This document shows, piece after piece, positions 10,200-20,505 of a stretch of 60,000 bases of DNA. The stretch is from Liolophura sinensis (lineage: Eukaryota > Mollusca > Polyplacophora > Chitonida > Chitonidae), in the NCBI RefSeq assembly GCF_032854445.1, contig NC_088300.1, positions 48,851,682 through 48,911,681 on the forward strand, in the 5' to 3' direction. The notes under the pieces were generated by a model that did not search any database, was not told the DNA's origin, and saw only the letters and a list, made by a program, of their open reading frames with translations. Every line of letters begins with the position of its first letter. Position 1 is the first letter of the stretch. Position numbers and translations under genes: made by a program.

Positions 10200-13070
10200 C
10201 AATACAAGCTTCGCTGGCTGTTATTTACACAGGCGAGTCATTGCACAATAACTATTTTGACGATGCCCTGACATGCAGAAGAACAATACTGTATACACTG
10301 TATTGGAAATGCAACAATATCTTTACGGTTGAAATTAAATATGTCAAACAGGATTTCTTGTAGAAAAATAGTATTTTAGAGAGGGTATTGTTTAACTTTC
10401 TCTAGCGATTCACTGCCGTGCAGTTGGGTGAGATAAATGGAAAGCTAGCCATCAGTTTTCAGTTAAGTTATGTAGAAAGATTGGTCATTATTTTAAGTAG
10501 AGTCAGAAAAATTGGAAAGAAATATTGGATTTTTTTTTCGTAAAATCGTTCCTCATTACGCGTCTTGTAATTAGAGACCACCATTAAGCCTAAGACGCCA
10601 ATGAAACTGTATTATTCAACTAGATGCGCATATGCAGTCTACCCTAAAGCTGCAAATAAATGTCATCTTTCAAGCTTGGTGTCACGTGTAGCGGCTGTTC
10701 CGAAATGAACGGTGGTATGAATGAAGACATTAGATAATAAGACAGTTGATAAGCCACTGAAATCATCAATGATGTGTCAGACACCTGAACGACTAGTATA
10801 CACCTGATATGAAAATATGCCTATCTAAATGTCAGTCATACAGTCATTTATTGAAGAAGCAAACGGTTTACCACTCAATCCTTCAAATCATCCATGCCAG
10901 AGGATCAAGTTCTTAAGAGAACCTATCAAATATACAACTGTGTATAGCCGAAGCAGGTTGATAAGAGAAACACAAGACGTTCGGAATGCAACATCTTGTT
11001 CAAAGCGTACCCCTGTACACACATTTATTTCGCCCACATGCTGTAAGTAGCATACTACCATGCAACCACAAAGCTACGGGAACAGCCACACTTATACAAG
11101 CAGCCGTTCATTGAGTAACACAATGGAGACCATCGAATGTATATCTCGACCTATTGATTTCTCCATTTTCATTGCTCGTACATGGGAATTTCGTATGGGG
11201 CGGTTGGTGCAGTCATTCGTTGAAGGCCATACACATGTACTTGTTTTTCCTAATATAGGCCTACATTAATCAGTAACTTGCCAAAAGTCGGTGGTTTTTA
11301 ACCCAGGCAATCCGGCTTTCTCCAACCAAGGAAATCACTTATTATGGGATTAAAACATATCAAATGAATAGAGTAGAATGTTTGGTCTATTTACAAACCG
11401 AGAATTTATGCGAATGTCGTCTGTGAAATAGGCCTACACATGGTAAGACTTACCATAATAGACTCACAAATCTGCTCCAATACAATAATTACTGACACGC
11501 TTGTTCATAATGTTTGACTCACAAAACTTGGTTCAGATATGTTATACAGTTTGATAAGGAAATCTTTCTATTTATTAACAGACTGATATTCTGGGTATTA
11601 AAACTGGATACAAGGCATTTCACCATCAACAACACAACTTATAAAGAAACAAACGTGCAGCTTCAGATGATTTAACTTCTGATCCATGCCTTGGTAATAA
11701 TGAATAACGTCTTTTCACAGTGATACTACCTTTAGTCCAATTACAATGTTGCTATCTAAGCCGTTGGTTTGAATCTCGCAGTCCTGATTAGGTAACGTTC
11801 TTTTTCTTGAAAAGCCATTCAATCAATATGCACAATCGTATATTCGGCCATTTATTTTTTCTGGCATGCGAGCATATGGGTGGAATGTTTCATTGCAAGT
11901 GTCAAGCTGATGGAGCTGTCCTTGTGGTTTTCTAGCCTTTACCCAATATTTCATCACCAACCTGTCCCGGATAACTTAATATATCCAGTCAGTGCATGAG
12001 GTCATGCACTCTATGTAATCAATAAATCTGTTGCAACGAGTTATCGTAGAACGCACCTTCATGTTCATTGTGTTTTACAATCCAAGGCTTTACACGCCAG
12101 TCGTGCCTGAGGCTATTCTCGCGGTTTTCTCTGATAACCGAAACAACTCTCTAGGATAAAAAATAGCTTTGATTCCTGGAACTACATTTACTGGAATTTC
12201 GTCTGCTTCTGGGCATTTAACTAAACACTTATCGCTTTCATGGTGATTCCATTTCACACAAATTATCGCAATAAATTCACAAGGAAAGACTTACAGGAAC
12301 ACTTTCAGATTTTATCAAGGGTAAATCAGGGTCAATGGCGTCTTAATCGTACGTTATACAGTGACAATGTGACAGATAGTACAGAATGAGTGAATGTTTG
12401 ATTATGGCTTTATACCCTTAACCGATGAAGAAGGCTTGTTTCAATGCTTTCTTCAGAGTGGTACGTGCGGCCAAGCATAGTGAATACCTACACCTGTCTG
12501 CTACACGATATTGCCTTGATTCATTTGACCATTACGAGTTCCCTTTAATACAGTTACTATACATGATGATGGTATGTCAAATGAGAATCTCAGACTGCGC
12601 TATTTCATCGATCACGCCTCTTCATACAAATATCGTAAGAAATTTGTGAATAAAAACGGTTTAGTTAATTATACACGGTTTTAGCGTATCGGCAAATGTA
12701 GAATGTAAGTAGCATAAACCCAGCCCATACATACTGTTTTTAAAAGGCTGTTATATTTAAAAACAAGCGAAGAAAACTAATTGTTCTACCAGTATGAATT
12801 CCAAGTTAAGTTATCCTCCTGTGGGCATACAATCACCTTTTCGATTCTGCGGGGGTGGAAAATGGAACAGCTCTTAGAAAAGCTCTGAAAGCTTCAAACA
12901 TTTGACCAGATTGTAGTCAAGGCTTGTCGCCTGGAGCGAGAGCGACCCGTTAGACGCTCGAGCCAGCAGAGACCATACAATGCATGATTTTCATTGTCAA
13001 GGCTAAAGTAATGACAGTCATCGCATGACTTATTTTCTATAGTCCATCCTTTATCTTGTTTCATTACTTT
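10200..13070. other. No gene recognised in this stretch
   Basis: Only short open frames occur. The frames at 10829-11050 and 11060-11269 lack convincing splice signals or domain features. A donor-like GTAAGTAG follows CACATGCT at 11040, but no good acceptor pairs with it. Confidence 0.5.
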
Positions 13071-13271
13071 TGCTTTTCAGAACCATGGGTCATTTCATAT
13101 TCCCCGTTCAAATATTTAGCCGTTAACAACTTTCATTCATAATGTAAAACGCGCTGGTTGCATGGAATGAAAAACCTGAAATGAAACGTGCTACAATACA
13201 CTCCCCAAAGGGCTTCATATCGTGATCTATAACCATGTTTATAAGCATGAGTTCTAATTTATTTATTTATT

Positions 13272-13347
13272 CTGCCCAGTTTCCTCCCACCATAATGCTG
13301 GCCGCCGCCGTATAAGGGAAATATTCTTGAGTACAGCGTAAAACAAC
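13272..13347 (+). repeat. SINE 3' fragment
   Basis: TGCCCAGTTTCCTCCCACCA, TAATGCTGGCCGCCGCCG and AATATTCTTGAGTACAGCG match the 3' half of the common SINE. It stops at GTAAAAC without an (AAAT)n tail. From 13350 to about 13600 the sequence reads minus as another decayed tRNA-like repeat (GCGTGAGAGCTGG, GCGGGCTCAATCCCAGCC), so the site is a nest of broken elements. Confidence 0.75.
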
Positions 13348-13968
13348 GAGCGGTGTCGACAATTCATTGTCAACGAGGCCTCAAGAACAAGGGGAGTCGG
13401 GGAATCGACAAGTTTCTTCTCCAAGGCTGGGATTGAGCCCGCATCTCTTGTGCCATGTCCAGCTCTCACGCGTTCTAATATACTGACTTCATTTTTGTCT
13501 AACGCCACACCAAATATTCAGATTTTTTTTTCGCTTATACGATGGCGCCCAGTTTTTATGGATGGAGGAAGCCGGAGTGCTCGTAGAGTACCAACTCGCC
13601 CACGCGTTCTAATAAAGTAATGATGACGGTGGCGGTGCATTGAATCTAGAGGGTCAGATTATGGGGGCTCGCGGTCTGTTGAGACTCATAGGTAACATGT
13701 ATCTAGATTTCCATCAGTTGGAATGTATGCATGATATATTCCATGAAACATTTATGGCTAACAGAATAGTGTACAGGCTTAGATAGCCATAAAACTATAG
13801 GTATAGGTTTATATCAGAAGTCTCTTCAACTTGACTGACTGACTGACAGACTGTCTGCTGCATGCCTGGCTGACATCTTCTTTATTACGTGAGTGGCTGA
13901 TTTACTGGCTGTTATATGAAACTATTTATATCAGCCGAATGGCTGAGTAAATGACTGCTTGACTTATT

Positions 13969-14140
13969 GTCAGATTCGCACAGTGACGAGTAGGCCGATT
14001 TAAGGAATTCATGCAAAGCAAATGACCGAAACAATTGTCACTGACTCACTGACTTGTCAGATTCGCACAGTGACGAGTAGGCCGATTTAAGGAATTCATG
14101 CAAAGCAAATGACCGAAACAATTGTCACTGACTCACTGAC
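13969..14140 (+). repeat. 86-bp perfect tandem duplication
   Basis: The segment starting GTCAGATTCGCACAGTGACG occurs at 13969 and again at 14055 with no differences seen over 86 bases. A third, truncated start follows at 14141. It abuts the large satellite array that begins at about 14196, and both share TGACTGACT-rich sequence. Confidence 0.92.
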
Positions 14141-14195
14141 TTGTCAGATTCGCACAGAGATGTATATGGATGTAAGGACAGATTCGTGCACGACA

Positions 14196-15175
14196 AATGA
14201 CTGACTGACTGATTGATTGGTTATATCACTGACAACCGAGCAATTGGCAAACTGACTGACTGGCTGATTGACCGGTTATATCACTGACAACCGAGCAATT
14301 GGCAAATGACTGACTGGCTGATTGATTGGTTTATCACTGACAACCGAGCAATTGGCAAATGACTGACTGGCTGATTGACCGGTTATATCACTGACAACCG
14401 AGCAATTGGCAAACTGACTGACTGGCTGATTGACCGGTTATATCACTGACAATCGAGCAATTGGCAAATGACTGACTGGCTGATTGATTGGTTTATCACT
14501 GACAACCGAGCAATTGGCAAACCGACTGACTGGCTGATTGACCGGTTATATCACTGACAACCGAGCAATTGGCAAACTGACTGACTGGCTGATTGACCGG
14601 TTATATCACTGACAACCGAGCAACTGGCAAACTGACTGACTGGCTGATTGATTGGTTTATCACTGACAACCGAGCAATTGGCAAATGACTGACTGGCTGA
14701 TTGACCGGTTATATCACTGACAACCGAGCAATTGGCAAATGACTGACTGGCTGATTGACCGGTTATATCACTGACAACCGAGCAATTGGCAAATGACTGA
14801 CTGGCTGATTGACCGGTTATATCACTGACAACCGAGCAATTGGCAAACTGACTGACTGGCTGATTGACCGGTTATATCACTGACAATCGAGCAATTGGCA
14901 AATGACTGACTGGCTGATTGATTGGTTTATCACTGACAACCGAGCAATTGGCAAACCGACTGACTGGCTGATTGACCGGTTATATCACTAACAACCGAGC
15001 AATTGGCAAACTGACTGACTGGCTGATTGACCGGTTATATCACTGACAACCGAGCAACTGGCAAACTGACTGACTGGCTGATTGATTGGTTATATCACTG
15101 ACAACCGAGCAATTGACAGATGACTGACTGACTGCTTATATGACTGTCAACTGAATAATTGGCAAATGACTGAGA
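14196..15175 (+). repeat. 54-55 bp satellite with 434-bp higher-order period
   Basis: About 17 monomers of CTGACTGGCTGATTGACCGG, TTATATCACTGACAACCGAG and CAATTGGCAAA. Two monomer types alternate irregularly (GACCGGTTATATC and GATTGGTTTATC). Diagnostic variants recur at a fixed 434-base offset: AATCGAGCAA at 14451 and 14885, and CAACTGGC at 14621 and 15055. Five neighbouring monomers repeat in the same order, so an eight-monomer block was duplicated. Confidence 0.95.
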
Positions 15176-15199
15176 GTATACTTTACTGAAGCAATTTAC

Positions 15200-16380
15200 A
15201 ATATGAACTCGCTCGAGGATAGTCAAGTCTCTGCCTCTCTGCGTGTCATTATGTAATGATGCATGTACACCTGTGTAGGATATGTCAGATTCCAGATTTA
15301 TATTTTGATTAGGCCACATACATGTACTATGTGGGGAATGCGTTGAGGATTATACAACTACAGAGGTGGGACATATTCCTTTTGGGTGCTTCTCTCAACT
15401 GACTATTTTGTCATTAAAACGATGGGATTATGGAATGTGTATCATTTGCGACAGCATAACTGGCATGTAATTCACTTACATGCGAGAATCATGACGAAGT
15501 ATAGATTTATAGGCATGTATTCTGAATTAAGATGATGAAACAAACGACATATCCCTTATACATGCATGGGACTGTGTTACGGTGAAGCTTGAACGTTATG
15601 CCGACTTCATATTTGCGTCAGAGTTAAACATCACAAACTACTGCTTGCATTTATAATGTGACAGCAAAAAAGGCCGTAACACAGAAAATTGTCTCGCATT
15701 TTTACAGCGGGGAAATCACTTATACATTTGTATTTGAGCTTCATGCATTACATATACATACACTTGACAATGTCACAACTCGGATGAAAGACTGTATTAA
15801 AATACATGGCATGAAGGTTATACGCATTTCCGTTTCATTGATGCAACGGATCTTCGTCAACGATGACGGTGTGTGATTAAAAGCGAGACCACGGTCACGT
15901 CTGGTAGTTAACAGTTTCTTTCCGACTGTATCAGTATAATGGAAAATATGAAAGACTTACTTTCAATTTGGAAAAGGGCGAAATAACTTATGGCGTGTAA
16001 TTGATGAGCAGATGTGCAATTTGTTGAAAAGTAACTTAACTTAAATCCGTCTAGATTACCAAAACAATATATACAGTTTTAGGACAATGGGCACTGTATA
16101 CACTATATATATATACGTAGAGTTTCTATCTATGTCTTGTTGCCTATAATGGCTATATGAAAAACTCCACTGTATTTTCTCTCCGTTTTGAATTGAATGT
16201 AGATATCACCATCCTCGTTACACGCATTTTCACGCGCTCAGTAACGTGATGGCGAATGGGGGTGAAAGTCTATTGAAACGAAAAAAAGCTGGGTATATAC
16301 ACTGTGAGTATGAAATGACAGGAGACAAAGGGTTGTAGACTCGCATATCTATCTATATATACGTCCATCAGTGCTATTGC
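15200..16380. other. No gene recognised in this stretch
   Basis: A frame of 72 codons at 15658-15876 has no splice context and no recognisable domain. There is a short TA tract near 16104. Nothing else stands out on either strand. Confidence 0.45.
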
Positions 16381-16388
16381 TCTCACAG

Positions 16389-16489
16389 CAGCCAGATCTG
16401 GAGATGGATTAGAAACGCGCCTCCTTACGTTCGCCTACACTATATCCCAGCACATGATTTATTAATTGTTTGTTACACCGCGTCTGCAG
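16389..16489 (+). other. Weak candidate internal exon
   Basis: TTGCTCTCACAG gives an acceptor and CTGCAG followed by GTATTC gives a donor, bounding 101 bases that stay open in one frame (starts SQIWRWIRN, ends CYTASA). The opposite strand also has an open frame over 16409-16609 (MQATTPIVETESIHVKPGG), so strand and coding status are unresolved. Confidence 0.18.
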
Positions 16490-16794
16490 GTATTCCCGTC
16501 GCTCGACATGACATTCATTTCTACAGTGGAACCAGCCAGATGGGAAAATAGCACCACCTGGCTTAACATGGATAGATTCAGTTTCAACTATAGGTGTGGT
16601 TGCTTGCATGATATCTGTTGTCTGAGGTAATGTACGAATACATCATGAAGGGCAAGCCGACTTACTGGTTGAATGGCTGTAGGCCTACCCACATGGATAC
16701 CATTTAACTCATATTTTAAATGACTGACTGGGTACAGTAACTAACCGATAGTAAAAAAAAAAAAAATAGCCTGCCTGTATATACCGCCTTCGCT

Positions 16795-16875
16795 CGCATG
16801 CTCTGACCGGTTTCCTAGCTCCCGTTCTAGAAGCGAAATAATCTTGGGTATACGACGTAAAACACCGAACAAATA
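16795..16875 (+). repeat. Decayed SINE 3' fragment
   Basis: GACCGGTTTCCTAGCTCCCG, GAAATAATCTTGGGTATACG and ACGTAAAACACCGAACAAAT follow the order of the common SINE 3' end with many substitutions. The tail is AAATAAATACACAAAT. Confidence 0.65.
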
Positions 16876-17776
16876 AATACACAAATGAGCGTATAGCCAT
16901 ATGTACTATATCTGCAAATACCCGTACTAACTTACCAAATGACGACACAGTAGCCCATATACTTATAGAAACTCATCCCAGTCTCGAAGTTACCTCGCAG
17001 TGGGTAATGGTTTACACACAACTTTCCCTCGCCAATAAATTTAGGGCCATCGACTTATTTAAGCCAAGCGTTCTTCGCGTTGAAAATCATTCAAGGAAAC
17101 AAATGGATTCACATGTAAGAGATGACTGGCTACATACATTATTATGATTGCTTTGATCTGATACGGTTGCAAGCTACTATACTGGTTGACTGACTGACTA
17201 ACCATAATATAGTATATATTATTTACAAGTACATGACTGTCTCTGTGTACATGCCGTGTGACTGGCATGAATGTTTGATAGATTAACTCGATTTACATAA
17301 GTGATTGAATCCGATTGAATTACACAATGTATGTGAAAACGATTGATTATTCATCGATAGACTGACTATTGATAAAATTGGAAATGAATATCCACATGAA
17401 TTAGACAGATTAATTACGTATATATAAGATAGATCGAACTGATTTATTGCAGCTGATCACTGATTGCATGCTAAACTATTGACGTATGAGGGGAGCATGG
17501 AAGTGACTGATCACTGTCACAGACTTCTGATATATTGTTTAAAGTGACTTTTTAAAAGTCAACATGCATTGCTTTGGACATACTGCACGCTGTAAGATGT
17601 ACCCTAGCTTGTATGATGCCGCCATCTTTATAGCGCATGCTGTCTCACTGCACGGGACATCCCTCCTCTCCTGTCCAAATTCCTACCGCACCCCTCAGCA
17701 ACAGACACAAATTTTATGTGAACCAAGCGGTTATAGCAAACAATAAAAACTAACAAAGGAAATGTTTTTGTTCCAG

Positions 17777-17865
17777 AGTTGTGTGAAATGGATTGTCTTC
17801 ACTGCCAACAAGAACGTCAAAGACTTCTTGTACCACGAACGCGTGTGCATGGCGGTCTACATCAG
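17777..17865 (+). CDS. Candidate internal exon, unknown product
   Basis: An 89-base segment is bounded by a strong acceptor (ATGTTTTTGTTCCAG) and a donor (CATCAG followed by GTAGGG). In the first frame it reads SCVKWIVFTANKNVK and then DFLYHERVCMAVYI, leaving phase 2. A second frame is open too (MDCLHCQQERQRLL...), so the frame is not certain. In the first frame it splices in register with the candidate exon at 18180-18234, and that one splices in phase with 19340-19477. No domain is recognised. It could also be a non-coding exon upstream of the gene at 20.4 kb. Confidence 0.32.
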
Positions 17866-18179
17866 GTAGGGGCACTTCTATAATTTTCGATTCCGCCTTG
17901 CGATTGTAACTATGTGTAACTTACAGGCCCTGTAACATGTATAAAAGCGCGTGTGTGCCTTAATTGGCATATGATTTACACAAGGTCCGCATAGATACAA
18001 CGTAATTGTGTAACGTTTCTTAGAATCTGAAATGGGCATTCAGTGGTTCTCATTTGGAGTGTCAGCTTACTGATGTGAGTTACTGACTGATCAACTGACA
18101 ACATCCCTTGTTTTTCCCTGTACATTGCGTTATAGCGCTGATTGACTTTGATACTGGCGTTTCTTGTTTATTTATGCAG

Positions 18180-18234
18180 TACATACATATGCTGCACGGA
18201 GAGTTGTGTGCATTCTGGAAAAGATGTTGAAAAG
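18180..18234 (+). CDS. Candidate 55-bp internal exon, unknown product
   Basis: TTTCTTGTTTATTTATGCAG is a good acceptor and GAAAAG followed by GTACGA an acceptable donor. Joined to the exon at 17777-17865, the first frame continues as S-TYICCTESCVHSGKDVEK and ends in phase 0. Joined in the other open frame it hits TGA after KRC, so only one of the two frames survives past this exon. The exon is very short and the protein is not recognised; a non-coding transcript remains likely. Confidence 0.27.
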
Positions 18235-18609
18235 GTACGATGGAATCGATTGATATATAATGGTGGATTGAGTATAATAAACACTTGAGCCTTCTTTCGG
18301 CCTAACCACAAAAGGATTGAAAGGTAGGCCTATAGGCCTAGACCGAGCGTAAATATAAGAAAGTTATAAAATCAATAGGTTCATTCGTGGCAACTCATAA
18401 AGGCCTATGTAAGACCAGGGCCGATATAGGCTTATATGAAATGTACATTTTCTACGTGTGACATACAAATATAATCCTGTGGTGAGGGAGAGGGATTGAG
18501 GGTAGGAGTGGAATCATGGAGAACGGGTCTCGACGCTTATAACTTAATTTAAGGCAATTACAAGCGCATGCATGCATGCAGAGATATTCTTTTTTTATTA
18601 TTTTCTTTA

Positions 18610-18790
18610 AGATTTGTTTATTTTGTAAGTTTTATTTAATGCCATATACTTACGAATATTTCGCACATATGATCGCTGACGTATTTGCATGAGTGAAGGA
18701 CACCTGGCAAATCTCACACAGTGTTACACAGTGAGAGCTGGATTCGACAGTGCGACCGTTCGCTAAGCGGGGATCCTTAATCCAGCTATA
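18610..18790 (-). repeat. Possible decayed SINE, minus strand
   Basis: Reading plus, TTTATTTAATGCCATATACT, TACGAATATTTCGCACATAT and GATCGCTGACG resemble an inverted SINE 3' end. GTGAGAGCTGGATTCGACAG further on could be a degenerate B-box region. Similarity is loose. Confidence 0.35.
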
Positions 18791-19033
18791 AGCTTCACAG
18801 TATGGCCCAGTGCATGTTGTCAACACCGTGAGCCTTTCATGTGCACTAAACTACAAATAAATAAACGGGAAATAAACAAATTTGGCGGAGGCAACAGCGC
18901 CTGGCCAATAAATCTAGGCCTATTTTTGTATAAATTAACAGTTGTGTCGTCACTGATACAAAGCTACTGCATTTTTTTCCTCCAGTAAAAAATAAACGCT
19001 TCCGTCGAATTGGGGCCACTCAAGTAAACTAAA

Positions 19034-19160
19034 TGACGTAATGGACTACAACCCGAGGCGATATACCAGTGGTTCCGCTTTTAAAACCACAGCCTGCTTT
19101 TTCTCTCCCCGCAATGCCAACTAGCGCAATCTCCGCATCACTGCTAGGTCGATGACGTCA
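19034..19160 (+). promoter_or_regulatory. CRE-containing promoter-like patch
   Basis: A perfect palindromic cAMP-response element TGACGTCA lies at 19153-19160 and a variant TGACGTAA at 19034-19041. The surrounding 200 bases are CpG-rich and comparatively GC-rich. A TTTTAAAT TATA-like element lies near 19221, about 100 bases before an ATG at 19325 that opens a spliceable frame. CREs bind CREB/ATF factors; activity here is inferred from motif and position only. Confidence 0.38.
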
Positions 19161-19324
19161 CGGCAGCCAAATTTGTCTGCAGCGAGGGGAAAACTGGAAA
19201 AGGCAGACGACACCAGCCTATTTTAAATCTGAGCATGTTGGACTGTTGTGACGGTCACTGTCGTCAGAGGTGAAAGAAAATAGACCAACAGAAATATTTC
19301 CCTGCCAAAATAAACTCTTGTTGG

Positions 19325-19477
19325 ATGTGCTGGTGTCAGATCTTGGTCTCGTCCGATGGCTGTACCGCCATGCCGAATCTTGAGATTCATCCAGAACTCA
19401 CATGTCCTAGCGAGATCATGGCATTTGCAGACTGGCGAGCTATAAGGGTTTATGCCGTATCGACTAGTCCAGTAACG
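19325..19477 (+). CDS. Candidate first or internal coding exon, unknown product
   Basis: From ATG at 19325 the frame reads MCWCQILVSSDGCTAMPNL, continues through EIHPELTCPSEIMAFADWR, and ends at CCAGTAACG followed by GTATGTGT, a good donor, in phase 0. Two structures are possible. In one, this is a first exon driven by the CRE patch. In the other it is an internal exon using the acceptor TGGTGTCAG at 19339, which fits in phase 0 after the exon at 18180-18234. The next candidate, 20401-20499, also ends in phase 0, so the two could be alternative first exons joined to the same downstream exon. The residues match no family I recognise. Confidence 0.35.
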
Positions 19478-19687
19478 GTATGTGTGAGAGCCAGTAAGCT
19501 CTGTTCACATTTGATAGTCAGTCGTTATTGATTACACGTGTGGGTGGAAGAAAAACGTTGAGAGAAGAGAGAAGAATAGGTTATGTGTCATGTATTTGAT
19601 TCAGTAATGCCAGGGAAAATGTTAGAGGTTCATCGTAGGCTAAAGGTTTCATTGACAAAAAGATCAAAAGCGTGTCAGCGCGGTCAA

Positions 19688-20277
19688 CCAATAAAAGCCA
19701 ACGACCGCAATGCACCACATCCTCCCAGCCAATGACCGCCCCTTTGTGTGGGCAGGGCTCTGTGACCCCAGCCAATCACAGCCCACACACGCTCGATTCA
19801 TTCAATGACGCTTATGCTAAACTTTCCGCTCCTTCAATGGGAGTATCCCAAAGTTCCCTCGGGTTCATTCATAAGTTTCATTTGGGCCACACCTCCTGCC
19901 CACACACACTAGCAATAGTAGCCTACATACAAATATAGTACAACTGCTCTAGAAAGAGCGTTGATAGTAACAGGGACATTTGAAATAAAATTTCACTGTG
20001 TAGAATAGTTTAGCAGGTAGAACTAGGCTAGGAATCTTTTAGGGATCGCACACCTGACGCATATCTTAAATGCTTTAGCTGGTAGAACTGAGAACAGTCG
20101 GTTTATAAATTATTTCATGTTGAAGGGGAGGGTTTTTTTCCACGTGGAATACGTAGAGTGCCTTTCAGTAGCGGCTTGTGTGTTCAGCACAGTCTGTCTC
20201 CCTTCCCACTCACAGCGTTAAATCCATGAACAGCTGACAAGGCTCAGAGTTGACTTACCCAGCTTGAGTATACCAAT
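19688..20277 (+). promoter_or_regulatory. CCAAT-box promoter region before the 20.4 kb exon
   Basis: Four CCAAT motifs in the same orientation occur at 19688, 19729, 19772 and 20273, three of them within 90 bases. They sit in a CpG-rich stretch containing GTGGGCAGGGC and GCCCACACACG. CCAAT clusters bind NF-Y and are typical of broadly expressed promoters without a TATA box. The cluster lies 0.1-0.7 kb upstream of the candidate first coding exon and just before the CpG-depletion boundary. The transcription start cannot be placed exactly. Confidence 0.42.
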
Positions 20278-20400
20278 CAGTTTAACCATTTGGAATCCAA
20301 GTCACACCAGATTTGTGATTCACCCATATTTTATTGCTAGAGTTTAGTCACTGCTGATCAAAATCAACAGCATTAGTTTTGTCTCTGAACATTATTCTCA

Positions 20401-20499
20401 ATGTGGAATATTACTGGCCCAAGACGTCGTCGTGGGGCAACAGCTACGATCAGTCAGGCACCCGGTACCCCACCTCAGCAAGGTGCCCGAACAGAACAG
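20401..20499 (+). CDS. Candidate first coding exon of the large gene, unknown product
   Basis: ATG at 20401 opens 33 codons that end exactly at AGAACAG followed by GTAAGA, a consensus donor, in phase 0. The peptide is MWNITGPRRRRGATATISQA followed by PGTPPQQGARTEQ: a basic RRRR patch and a Pro/Gln/Thr-rich stretch, typical of a disordered N-terminus. The exon sits at the junction between CpG-rich promoter DNA and the CpG-depleted domain, where a 5' exon of a methylated gene is expected. A second frame is open across it (...EYYWPKTSSWGNSYDQSGT) with higher GC at third positions; it would need an acceptor at about 20370, whose pyrimidine tract is poor. The ATG context is weak. The product is not recognised. 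Confidence 0.48.
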
Positions 20500-20505
20500 G
20501 TAAGA

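Larger units (their letters stand above)
1..20500. other. CpG-rich domain upstream of the compositional boundary
   Basis: CpG dinucleotides are frequent throughout: about 25 by hand count in bases 1-600 and about 13 in 19021-19260. In invertebrates with mosaic methylation, such DNA is usually intergenic or promoter DNA that is not methylated in the germline. SINE copies in this part (6560-6765, 8272-8536) keep most of their CpGs, which agrees. Genes here, if any, would be short, lowly expressed or tissue-specific transcription units; candidate exons are listed separately. Confidence 0.65.

Noticed and set aside
13081-13125. Exon starting after TTTTGCTTTTCAG with AACCATGGG (good Kozak)
   Set aside because: The acceptor and start context are excellent, but the frame stops after 14 codons and no donor follows.
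19581-19775. Minus-strand 64-codon frame MAGVTEPCPHKGAVIGW
   Set aside because: It is the complement of the CCAAT-box cluster and lacks splice or domain support; the promoter reading explains the base composition better.
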